A stretch of 39,383 nucleotides of DNA, from positions 1 through 39,383 of the forward strand of contig ONHI01000008.1 in assembly GCA_900317565.1 (NCBI GenBank). The letters run 5' to 3'. The stretch is from an uncultured Eubacteriales bacterium. GTDB taxonomy: Bacteria; Bacillota; Clostridia; Christensenellales; Aristaeellaceae. Below, in pieces: positions 8,347-14,587 of this stretch (position 1 is the stretch's first letter; each line of letters starts with the position of its first letter). Below the pieces are notes generated by a model. It did no database searches and had not been told where the DNA came from. It saw nothing but the letters and a program-made list of their open reading frames with translations. Both the position numbers and the translations under genes were made by a program.

Positions 8347-8817
8347 CTACTTCATTTCTCCCCGCTCCAGCGCCAGCAGCGCGCGCTTGCGCTCCAGCCC
8401 CGAGGAATAGCCACCCAGCCCGCCGTCCGCGGCGATCACCCGGTGGCAGGGGATCACGATGCAGATGCGGTTTGCGCCGTTCGCGCCGCCCACCGCCCGG
8501 GCCGCCCCGGGCCTGCCCACGCGCGCGGCGATGTCGCCATAGCTGCGGGTCTCGCCGTAGGGGATCTCCAGCAGCGCGTTCCAGACCTTCTTCTGGAAGT
8601 CGGTGCCCGCCGGGTCCAGCGGCACGTCGAATGCCCGGCGCGCGCCGGCGAAGTATTCGTCCAGCTGGCGGCACAGCTCCGGCAGGTATTTGCCCTTCGG
8701 CTCGGTGGCCTCGCCGTCCCCGGCGAATTCCAGCGCGGTCACGCCCGCTTCGCTCTCCTCCAGCCGCAGCAGGCCGAGGGGGGAGGGATGGAAACAGATT
8801 GTGGTGGGCTCGCTCAT
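8347..8817 (-). CDS. ogt: Methylated-DNA-protein-cysteine methyltransferase
   Basis: Suicide repair enzyme that takes the methyl group from O6-methylguanine (and O4-methylthymine) onto its own cysteine. At 156 aa it has the small family fold: an N-terminal ribonuclease-like part, then the DNA-binding part with YGETRSYGDIA and ARAVGGANGANRI, and the active-site PCHRVI with the acceptor Cys at about 122. The ATG at 8817 has AAGGAGG upstream. It is a single gene, and a long palindrome lies just downstream. The protein lacks the Ada regulatory domain. Confidence 0.96.
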   Translation of the reverse strand: MSEPTTICFHPSPLGLLRLEESEAGVTALEFAGDGEATEPKGKYLPELCRQLDEYFAGARRAFDVPLDPAGTDFQKKVWNALLEIPYGETRSYGDIAARVGRPGAARAVGGANGANRICIVIPCHRVIAADGGLGGYSSGLERKRALLALERGEMK

Positions 8818-8840
8818 GGTTTAACCTCCTTCACGGGAAG

Positions 8841-8880
8841 AAGGATCGGTACGCCGCGCTGGCGCGGCGTACCGGTCCTT
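8841..8880 (-). terminator. Terminator hairpin after the GltA-like gene
   Basis: Arms 8841-8859 and 8862-8880 are complementary over 19 positions with a single mismatch. On the minus strand the hairpin is followed by CTTCTTCCC. It lies 14 bases downstream of the stop at 8895 and ahead of the ogt ribosome binding site. Confidence 0.7.
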
Positions 8881-8894
8881 GATCTGCATATGGT

Positions 8895-10322
8895 TTATGC
8901 GTTCTTGCCCTTGATGTACTCGTCGATGGCCGCCGCGGCATTCTTGCCCGCGCCCATGGCCAGTATGACGGTGGCCGCGCCGGTGACGGCGTCGCCGCCG
9001 GCGTACACGCCCTCGCGGCTGGTCAGGCCGTCCTCACCCTGGGTGACGATGCAGCCGTGCTTGTTGGCCTCCAGGCCCGGGGTGGTGGAGCGGATCAGCG
9101 GGTTGGGGCTGGTGCCGATGGCCATGATCATGGTGTCGATGTCCAGCACGAATTCGCTGCCTTCCTTCACGATGGGGCGGCGGCGTCCGGAGGCATCCGG
9201 CTCGCCCAGCTCCATCTCCACGCACTTCATGCCGCAGACCTCGCCGTTGCGGGGATCGCGGGGATCGTCGGGATTGTTGAAGCCCAGCACCTCCACGGGG
9301 TTGGTGAGGGTCTTGAAGATGATGCCCTCCTCCTGGGCGTGCTCGACCTCCTCGGCACGGGCGGGCAGCTCGTTCATGGAGCGGCGATAGACGATGTACA
9401 CCTCGTCCGCGCCCAGGCGCTTCGCGCAGCGGGCGGCGTCCATGGCGACGTTGCCGCCGCCCACGACGGCCACCTTCTTGCCGTGGCGGATGGGGGTCTT
9501 GCTGTCGTCGCGATAGGCCTTCATCAGGTTGATGCGGGTCAGGAATTCGTTGGCGGAGTACACGCCCTTCAGGCTCTCGCCGGGGATGTTCATGAACCGG
9601 GGCAGGCCCGCGCCGGAGCCGATGAACACGGCCTCGTTGCCCATCTCGAACAGCTCGTCGATGGTCAGCACCTTGCCGATGACCATGTCGGTCTCCACGT
9701 CCACGCCCAGCGCCTTGAGGTTGTCGACCTCCTTGTTGACGATGGCCTTGGGCAGGCGGAATTCGGGAATGCCGTAGCTCAGCACGCCGCCGGCCACGTG
9801 CAGCGCCTCGTACACGGTCACCTTGTAGCCCATGCGGGCCAGGTCGCCCGCGCAGGTCAGGCCCGCGGGGCCGGCGCCGATGATAGCCACCTTGTGGCCG
9901 TTGGAGGCGGGCACGGCGGGCTTTTCGGTGGCGTGCTCGCGGTGCCAGTCGGCCACGAAGCGCTCCAGGCGGCCGATGCCCACCGGCTCGCCCTTGATGC
10001 CGCGGATGCACTTGGATTCGCACTGGGTCTCCTGGGGACACACGCGGCCGCACACGGCGGGCAGGCTGGAGGAGCGGTTGATGACCTCAAACGCGCCCTC
10101 GATGTCCTCGTTGGCCAGCTTTTCGATGAAGGCGGGGATGTCGATCTGGACCGGGCACTTGCTCACGCAGGGTTTGTTTTTGCAGTTCATGCAGCGCCGG
10201 GCCTCTTCAATGGCCATCTCATAGGTATAGCCGGTGGCGACCTCCTCGAACACCTTGTTGCGGTAATTCGGCTCGAGGGAGGGCATGGGGCACTTTTTCA
10301 GACTCATATTTCTTTCAGCCAT
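8895..10322 (-). CDS. gltA: GltA/NfnB-like NADPH-dependent flavoprotein (large subunit)
   Basis: A 475-aa iron-sulfur flavoprotein of the glutamate synthase small-subunit family. Cluster ligands are visible at C44, C47, C52, C56 and at C91, C95, C101, C105. An FAD-binding GAGPAGL lies near 151 and an NADPH-binding VVGGGNVAMDAAR near 286. A gene for a PyrK-like partner ends five bases upstream. That pairing is the layout of NfnAB (electron-bifurcating NADH-dependent ferredoxin:NADP oxidoreductase) as well as of proteins often labelled NADPH-dependent glutamate synthase. No glutamate synthase large subunit is in the window, so I favour an Nfn-type role in NADPH supply. The start at 10322 has GGAGG about 10 bases upstream; an ATG at codon 6 is the alternative. 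Confidence 0.9.
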   Translation of the reverse strand: MAERNMSLKKCPMPSLEPNYRNKVFEEVATGYTYEMAIEEARRCMNCKNKPCVSKCPVQIDIPAFIEKLANEDIEGAFEVINRSSSLPAVCGRVCPQETQCESKCIRGIKGEPVGIGRLERFVADWHREHATEKPAVPASNGHKVAIIGAGPAGLTCAGDLARMGYKVTVYEALHVAGGVLSYGIPEFRLPKAIVNKEVDNLKALGVDVETDMVIGKVLTIDELFEMGNEAVFIGSGAGLPRFMNIPGESLKGVYSANEFLTRINLMKAYRDDSKTPIRHGKKVAVVGGGNVAMDAARCAKRLGADEVYIVYRRSMNELPARAEEVEHAQEEGIIFKTLTNPVEVLGFNNPDDPRDPRNGEVCGMKCVEMELGEPDASGRRRPIVKEGSEFVLDIDTMIMAIGTSPNPLIRSTTPGLEANKHGCIVTQGEDGLTSREGVYAGGDAVTGAATVILAMGAGKNAAAAIDEYIKGKNA

Positions 10323-10327
10323 TGTGA

Positions 10328-11167
10328 TTAAGCCTCCTTGTTCAGCAGATGGCAGAACTCATCCCGCTTGCGCTGCTCGAAATCGCGGTACATCGCGCCG
10401 CGCTTCATGGCCTCGTCGAAGTCCACCAGGTGGCCGTCGAAATCCGGGCCGTCCACGCAGGCGAACTTGGTCTCGCCGCCCACGGTCAGTCGACAGCCGC
10501 CGCACATGCCGGTGCCGTCGATCATGATCGGGTTCATGGAGATGACGGTCTTGATGTCGTATTTCTTGGTGAGCATGCACACGAACTTCATCATGATCAC
10601 CGGGCCGATGGCGATGACCTCGTCATACTCGTTGCCGGCCTTGATCAGCTCCTCCAGGGCGTTGGTGACCAGGCCCTTGGTGCCGTAGCTGCCGTCGTCG
10701 GTCATCATGCAGACCTTGCTGGAGCAGGCGTTGAACTCGTCCTCGAGGATCACCAGGTCCTTGGTGCGGAAGCCCACGATGGAATGGACCTCGCAGCCGT
10801 TGGCGTGCAGGGCCTGGGCCACGGGCAGCGCGATGGCGCAGCCGACGCCGCCGCCCACCACGGCCACCTTCTTGAAGCCCTCGACCTCGCTGGCCTTGCC
10901 CAGCGGGCCCACGAAGTCGGGCAGGAAATCGCCCTCGTTCAGCGCGTTCAGCTCCATGGTGGTGCCGCCGACGATCTGGAAGATGATGTCCACGGTGCCG
11001 GCCTCGCGGTCGTAGCCCGCGATGGTCAGCGGGATGCGCTCGCCGTCCTCGCTGGCGCGCAGGATGATGAACTGGCCGGCCTTGGCCTTGCGGGCCACCA
11101 GCGGCGCCTCGATGACCATCTTGGTGACGGTCGGGTTCAGAGGCTGTTTCTTCAGAATCTTGAACAT
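10328..11167 (-). CDS. NfnA/PyrK-like FAD/NAD-binding iron-sulfur subunit
   Basis: A 279-aa ferredoxin-reductase-type protein, the usual partner of the GltA/NfnB-like subunit downstream. The N-terminal FAD barrel (about 1-95) carries the IPLTIAGYD motif. The NAD-binding half contains VAVVGGGVGCAIALPV near 108-123. The C-terminal [2Fe-2S] site has MCGGCRLTVGG and then FACVDGPDF, the cysteine pattern of this family. The ATG at 11167 is preceded by AGAGGGA. It is first in a two-gene operon driven by a good promoter at 11260-11288. Annotation as sulfide dehydrogenase or dihydroorotate dehydrogenase electron subunit is less likely, because no pyrD is adjacent. Confidence 0.9.
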   Translation of the reverse strand: MFKILKKQPLNPTVTKMVIEAPLVARKAKAGQFIILRASEDGERIPLTIAGYDREAGTVDIIFQIVGGTTMELNALNEGDFLPDFVGPLGKASEVEGFKKVAVVGGGVGCAIALPVAQALHANGCEVHSIVGFRTKDLVILEDEFNACSSKVCMMTDDGSYGTKGLVTNALEELIKAGNEYDEVIAIGPVIMMKFVCMLTKKYDIKTVISMNPIMIDGTGMCGGCRLTVGGETKFACVDGPDFDGHLVDFDEAMKRGAMYRDFEQRKRDEFCHLLNKEA

Positions 11168-11259
11168 GCTTTCCCTCTTTTCTGAATGGTACGGCGGCGT
11201 GGCTGCCGCCGAGAAATCCCGCGTGCCGCATGCGGCCTTCGCCGGATTATTTCTATAAT

Positions 11260-11288
11260 ATCATAGCATAACGCTTCCCCAAAATCAA
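11260..11288 (-). promoter_or_regulatory. Promoter of the NfnA/GltA-like operon
   Basis: On the minus strand: -35 TTGATT (11288-11283), a 17-base spacer, and -10 TATGAT (11265-11260) preceded by TGC. It lies about 95 bases before the start at 11167. The leader contains a GGCGGC...GCCGCC inverted repeat around 11195-11212. The -35 is only 25 bases past the stop of the gene at 11313. Confidence 0.75.
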
Positions 11289-11312
11289 CAGCGATCGAGG
11301 AATTTCCAATGA

Positions 11313-11870
11313 TTATAACGGGCCTTCGCCCAGGCTCCGGCCCAGCGCCGCGGCGGCGGAGAGGGCACGGGCGTCCATCGCGGCGGGCAGGGAATCGGTG
11401 CGCAGGCTCATCACCGGCTCCGCGATCTCCCGGCAGCCCATGGCGTGCAGCAGCGTGCGGGTCGTGGCCAACGCGGGCGCCGGGGAGCCGTTCCCGCCGC
11501 CGACGAGCAGTATGCCGCCTCTGCGGGGCCTGTCGCGGAAGCCCTTCCCGCCGCGCATGCGGTCGTAAAAGCCGGGCTGCAGTCGGCTCAGCGCGCCCAG
11601 CAGCGGCCCGGTCAGCTGGGAATAGTAGATGGGGGAGGCGATCACGATGGCGTCCGCCGCGCGTATGCGCCGGTAGACCTGCTGCATGGCATCGTCGATC
11701 ACGCAGCGGAATGCCTCCCGGCAGGCGCGGCAGTCCACGCAGGGCGATATGTCGGCGCGGTAGCAGTCCACCATGTCCGCGGGGTCCGGAAGGGCTGCGG
11801 TCAGGGCCCCGATGAGCGCCACGGTGTCCCCGTCCGGGCGGGGCGAGCCGTTGAAGATCAGTGTGTTCAT
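11313..11870 (-). CDS. Flavodoxin-like NAD(P)H-dependent FMN reductase
   Basis: A 185-aa protein of the flavodoxin-fold NADPH-dependent FMN reductase type. It opens with the FMN-phosphate loop FNGSPRPDGDT, then a CVDCRACR cysteine cluster near 44-51, and the ASPIYYSQLTGPL flavin-binding segment near 78-90. Such cysteine-bearing members act as iron-sulfur flavoproteins or reductases of unknown partner. The ATG at 11870 was chosen over an upstream in-frame ATG at 11930 because GGGAGG lies just before it and a plausible promoter (TTGCTT, 17 bases, TACGAT, 11926-11898) falls between the two. Confidence 0.88.
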   Translation of the reverse strand: MNTLIFNGSPRPDGDTVALIGALTAALPDPADMVDCYRADISPCVDCRACREAFRCVIDDAMQQVYRRIRAADAIVIASPIYYSQLTGPLLGALSRLQPGFYDRMRGGKGFRDRPRRGGILLVGGGNGSPAPALATTRTLLHAMGCREIAEPVMSLRTDSLPAAMDARALSAAAALGRSLGEGPL

Positions 11871-11897
11871 GGGCGCAGGCCTCCCTTTTTTGATACA

Positions 11898-11926
11898 ATC
11901 GTACAACAAAACGCGGCCAAAAGCAA
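11898..11926 (-). promoter_or_regulatory. Possible promoter of the flavodoxin-like gene
   Basis: Minus strand TTGCTT (11926-11921), 17-base spacer, TACGAT (11903-11898), about 28 bases before the start at 11870. Matches to consensus are moderate. An alternative TATGAT lies slightly upstream. Confidence 0.4.
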
Positions 11927-11973
11927 TCATACTATGCTACTGCGTGAAATTTGAAAATTCCGCCCCTGGGATA

Positions 11974-12002
11974 TTGTGTTTTCCCGAAACGTGTACTATA
12001 AT
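11974..12002 (+). promoter_or_regulatory. Promoter of the riboswitch and folate transporter
   Basis: TTGTGT (11974-11979), a 17-base spacer and a perfect TATAAT (11997-12002). Transcription would start within a few bases of the tetrahydrofolate aptamer. Confidence 0.7.
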
Positions 12003-12003
12003 A

Positions 12004-12104
12004 TGAGCAACAGAGTAGGGCTTTCTTCGTTAAGTGCCGCCAAAATGGGGAGTTGTCTGGCGGACGAAGGCGAAAGCTGCGGTTGAGGGCCCGCACCCGC
12101 TGAA
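12004..12104 (+). promoter_or_regulatory. Tetrahydrofolate (THF) riboswitch aptamer
   Basis: The conserved blocks of the THF class occur in order: AGAGTAG (12012-12018), CGTTAAGTG (12028-12036), the pseudoknot-side AATGGGGAGTTGTC region (12044-12057), CGAAGGCGAAAGC (12064-12076) and the closing CCGCACCCGCTGA. GCCGCCA/TGGCGG forms the middle helix. The class senses reduced folates and usually controls folate transport or synthesis genes. Here a FolT-like transporter follows, which fits. The outer P1 helix appears short (CAG with CTG). Edges are approximate to a few bases. Confidence 0.9.
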
Positions 12105-12124
12105 TACCATATGGAGAAATCTAT

Positions 12125-12168
12125 AACCTCCTTATGCAGCAAGTGTTTGCTCTGAAAGGAGGTTTTTT
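12125..12168 (+). terminator. Riboswitch expression platform: terminator that also holds the ribosome binding site
   Basis: AACCTCCTT (12125-12133) pairs with AAGGAGGTT (12156-12164), with an inner AGCAA/TTGCT extension, followed by six T residues (12163-12168). The 3' arm contains AGGAGG, the ribosome binding site for the ATG at 12171. One hairpin can therefore stop transcription and also mask translation initiation. A competing GGAG (12113-12116) can pair with CTCC (12128-12131) and may be part of the antiterminator. Confidence 0.85.
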
Positions 12169-12170
12169 GC

Positions 12171-13241
12171 ATGTCACAGTACACCGACAACAACAGGACG
12201 CTGTACCCGCATCCCTTCTCCAAGGCCTACTGGAAGCAGGCGGCGGGAGAATTCAAGAAGCAGAAGGTGCTGATCTTTGCCGCGCTGATGATCGCGCTGC
12301 GCGTGGCGCTGAAGAGCCTGGGCATACCGATCGCCGCGGATCTGAAGATCAACATCGCCTTCTTCATCAACGCCTACGGCGCGATGGTGTTCGGCCCGGT
12401 GGTGGCCATCGTGGCGGCCGCCATCTCCGACACCCTGGGCTGCATACTGTTCCCCACGGGCGTCTACTTCTTCCCGTTCATATTCATCGAGATCGCGGGC
12501 TCGCTGTGCTTCGCGCTGTTCCTGTACCGGGCGGAGGTCACGGCCAAGCGGGTGATACTGTCCCGGTTCTGCATCGATTTCTTCGTGAACATCGTGCTGA
12601 ACACGCCTGTGATGTGGCTGTACTACAAGATGGTGATGGGCAAGAGCTACGCCATATTCGACCTGGTGCGCTTCGTCAAGAACCTGGCGATGTTTCCCAT
12701 CGAGTCCGTGCTGCTGATACTGTTCCTGCGCATGGTGATCCCCCCGACCCAGAAGCTGGGCTACGTCTACAGCGGCATCGACAAGCTGCGCTTCACCAAG
12801 AAGAACATACTGCTGATGGCGGTGCTGCTGGCCATCGGCGCGGCGGCGGTGTCGGGCTACGCGATCTACAGCTACAACACCACCTCCCTGAGCGCCAAGT
12901 ATTCGGCCCAGGAGCGGCTGGCCTACAACAACGAGATGAACGACTGGGTGACCGCCGAGACCGACGGGCTGGAGGCGGAGAGCACGGTGACGATCGTCGA
13001 GGCCGCCAACCGCAAGGTGGGCAATCCGGACCTGACCTACTCCCTGGCGATCTACAGCCTGGACGCGGACAAGCTGGCCGAGAAGGCCGCCGCGGAGGAG
13101 GGCTATGGGCTGGACACGGTCCGGGGCTACTCCAAGTCCAAGGCCGCGGCGGACGACGTGCTGACCCGCATCGGCTCGGCCACGGCGGTGACCGACAAGA
13201 AGACGGGCGAGCACAAATCCATAGAGGTCAACCTCGACTGA
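12171..13241 (+). CDS. folT: Folate ECF transporter S component with extra C-terminal domain
   Basis: Substrate-binding membrane subunit of an energy-coupling-factor vitamin transporter. The N-terminal 190 residues have the usual six membrane segments, including INIAFFINAYGAMVFGPVVAIVAAAISD and the ILFPTGVYFFPFIFIE stretch typical of FolT-type proteins. The THF riboswitch upstream makes folate the likely substrate. The family is normally about 170-200 aa. This one is 356 aa: a seventh membrane segment near 212-234 is followed by about 120 polar residues that should lie outside the cell. No ECF ATPase or T component is adjacent, so it probably uses a shared ECF module encoded elsewhere. AGGAGG lies 8 bases before the ATG. 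Confidence 0.9.
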   Translation: MSQYTDNNRTLYPHPFSKAYWKQAAGEFKKQKVLIFAALMIALRVALKSLGIPIAADLKINIAFFINAYGAMVFGPVVAIVAAAISDTLGCILFPTGVYFFPFIFIEIAGSLCFALFLYRAEVTAKRVILSRFCIDFFVNIVLNTPVMWLYYKMVMGKSYAIFDLVRFVKNLAMFPIESVLLILFLRMVIPPTQKLGYVYSGIDKLRFTKKNILLMAVLLAIGAAAVSGYAIYSYNTTSLSAKYSAQERLAYNNEMNDWVTAETDGLEAESTVTIVEAANRKVGNPDLTYSLAIYSLDADKLAEKAAAEEGYGLDTVRGYSKSKAAADDVLTRIGSATAVTDKKTGEHKSIEVNLD

Positions 13242-13252
13242 TCCATTTCAAC

Positions 13253-13291
13253 AAGGCGGCGCGCCGGGCAAATCGCCCGGCGCGCCGCCTT
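13253..13291. terminator. Convergent hairpin, 17-bp stem
   Basis: Perfect 17-bp arms 13253-13269 and 13275-13291 around a five-base loop, located between the folT stop and the stop of the opposite-strand acetyltransferase. It can serve both genes. There is no extended T run. Confidence 0.75.
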
Positions 13292-13307
13292 CATCTGTGG
13301 ACCGGCA

Positions 13308-13745
13308 CTATTTCAGCATCTTCCGGAAGTTGTACTGGGACTTGATGTATTCAAAGCCCATGGACTTGTAGAAGCTCAGCGCCTCGTTCATGTTCACGTT
13401 GGAATTGACGCGCACGCCCGCCGCGCCGGTCTCCCGCGCCCAGTCCTCCACGGCGCGCACCAGCTGGTGGCCCAGACCGTGGTTGCGGTACTCGGGATTG
13501 ACGGCCAGCGCCACGACGCTCTTCATCGGCGGCGCGTACACCGGCTCATGGTTGTGGGCGTGGATGAAGCCCACCACCTCGCCGCGCAGCTCCGCCACCA
13601 GCAGCAGGTTGTTCGACTCGCCGATCATGCGGCGCACATTGGCCTCCACCTGGGATTCCGGGAATTCATAGCCCAGCTCGCTCCGGCACAGCTCATAGAT
13701 CGGCTTCGCGTCGGAGATCATGCATCTGCGAATGTTGATATTCAT
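13308..13745 (-). CDS. GNAT-family N-acetyltransferase
   Basis: A 145-aa single-domain GNAT protein, expected to move an acetyl group from acetyl-CoA to an unknown amine. The acetyl-CoA binding motif A reads VALAVNPEYRNHGLGHQLVRAVEDWA, with the (R/Q)xxGx(G/A) loop as RNHGLG near 92-97. The C-terminal EALSFYKSMGFEYIKSQ motif is typical of the RimI-like group. The ATG at 13745 has AAAGGCGG upstream and a strong promoter at 13781-13809. It is transcribed alone. The substrate cannot be told from sequence. Confidence 0.92.
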   Translation of the reverse strand: MNINIRRCMISDAKPIYELCRSELGYEFPESQVEANVRRMIGESNNLLLVAELRGEVVGFIHAHNHEPVYAPPMKSVVALAVNPEYRNHGLGHQLVRAVEDWARETGAAGVRVNSNVNMNEALSFYKSMGFEYIKSQYNFRKMLK

Positions 13746-13780
13746 TGAAGAACCGCCTTTCGCCCATATTGGATAAGTGA

Positions 13781-13809
13781 ATTATACCATATCTTAACTT
13801 CCAATTCAA
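13781..13809 (-). promoter_or_regulatory. Promoter of the acetyltransferase gene
   Basis: Minus strand TTGAAT (13809-13804), 17-base spacer, perfect TATAAT (13786-13781) preceded by TGG. It lies about 36 bases upstream of the ATG. Confidence 0.8.
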
Positions 13810-13867
13810 TATGCGAACGAAAAAATGCAAAGCGGAAGCTGTTGGCCTTGGAATGGATTGCGGGGGG

Positions 13868-14104
13868 ACGGATTGCCACGTCACCCTGGCGGGCTCCTCG
13901 CAATGACATCGTTCGATGCTATTTTCATATATGTCATTGCGAGGAGGTCCCGAAGGGACCGACGTGGCAATCCGTTCTCCTGATGACGAAATCCGGAGCT
14001 GCTTTCTGCGTGGCAATCCGCTCCTCATTTATCGAGATTCGAATCTGTTTCCTGGCATGTCATTGCGAAGAGGGCCGCAGGCCCGACGTGGCAATCCGTT
14101 CTCC
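13868..14104. repeat. REP-like repeat family A (three copies, one inverted)
   Basis: Consensus is TGTCATTGCGAGGAG, a short hairpin, then CGACGTGGCAATCCGT. Copies: 13868-13910 (minus orientation), 13933-13980 and 14058-14104 (plus), with a fragment at 14008-14030. The central hairpins differ in sequence (TCCCGAAGGGA, GGCCGCAGGCC, CCCGCCAGGG-like) but stay paired. The first two copies face each other as an inverted pair around 13911-13932. Confidence 0.85.
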
Positions 14105-14107
14105 ATA

Positions 14108-14425
14108 GCCTTCCCCTTTGGGGGTCCGAACGCCCGGGAAAATGTCCAGTGGACATTTTCCAGTGAGGACGGGCCGGCCAGGCCCATGGGAGGTGCCCCG
14201 AAGGGGCGGAAGAGGTCCCCATACATTCCGACCCGCGCCTCTGCCGCGATCAGAATGCGGGGAATCCCCAAAAGCCTTCCCCCATGGGGAAGGTGCCCCG
14301 AAGGGGCGGAAGAGGTCCCCATACATTCCGGCCTGCGCCTCTGACACGATAAAAACGCACGTCAAACCACGGGGACCTCTTCAGTCATTTGCTGCGCAAA
14401 TGCCAGCTTCCCCAGAGGGGAAGCC
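14108..14425. repeat. Repeat family B cluster (CTTCCCC/GGGGAAG hairpin with AAGAGGT tail)
   Basis: Partial copy near 14108-14128, copies at 14187-14242 and 14272-14342, and an inverted copy at 14371-14425. Each has a CTTCCCC...GGGGAAG hairpin, a second variable hairpin such as GCCCCGAAGGGGC, and then GGAAGAGGT. The second and third copies share about 51 nearly identical bases exactly 100 bp apart (14191 and 14291). Related copies lie at 31278-31342 and at the window end. Confidence 0.85.
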
Positions 14426-14462
14426 TGATTAATGGACTTTAGTCCGTCGAGCGTAGCGAGAC

Positions 14463-14487
14463 AAAAAAAACACCCGCTATGCGGGTG
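14463..14487 (-). terminator. Rho-independent terminator for the zinc-ribbon gene
   Basis: On the minus strand CACCCGC-ATA-GCGGGTG (14487-14471) is followed by eight T residues (14470-14463). This is the clearest intrinsic terminator in the window. It follows the gene ending at 14588. Confidence 0.9.
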
Positions 14488-14548
14488 GACAGACCACTGA
14501 CAAACTTTGCAACCTTCATTGAATACAGGGGTTGTCGACGGTCTGAAT

Positions 14549-14575
14549 CGGCCCCGCGGCATTGCCGCGGGGCCG
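14549..14575 (-). terminator. Additional hairpin after the zinc-ribbon gene
   Basis: Perfect 12-bp GC-rich stem with a three-base loop, 12 bases after the stop at 14588, with no T run. It probably protects the mRNA end or pauses polymerase before the true terminator at 14463-14487. Confidence 0.55.
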
Positions 14576-14587
14576 ATGGTTTTCACC

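Larger units (their letters stand above)
13810..14460. other. Gene-free repeat block
   Basis: Between the acetyltransferase promoter and the terminator at 14463 I find no gene with a ribosome binding site. The stretch is filled by two palindromic repeat families described separately (13868-14104 and 14108-14425) plus a perfect hairpin GGAAAATGTCC (14137-14147) with GGACATTTTCC (14151-14161). Open frames here are translations of the repeats. Confidence 0.8.

Noticed and set aside
14028..14062. Possible tRNA T-arm (ATTCGAATCTG)
   Set aside because: No matching acceptor, D or anticodon arms on either side.
13842..14432. Several overlapping small open frames
   Set aside because: They translate repeat families A and B, in multiple frames, without ribosome binding sites.
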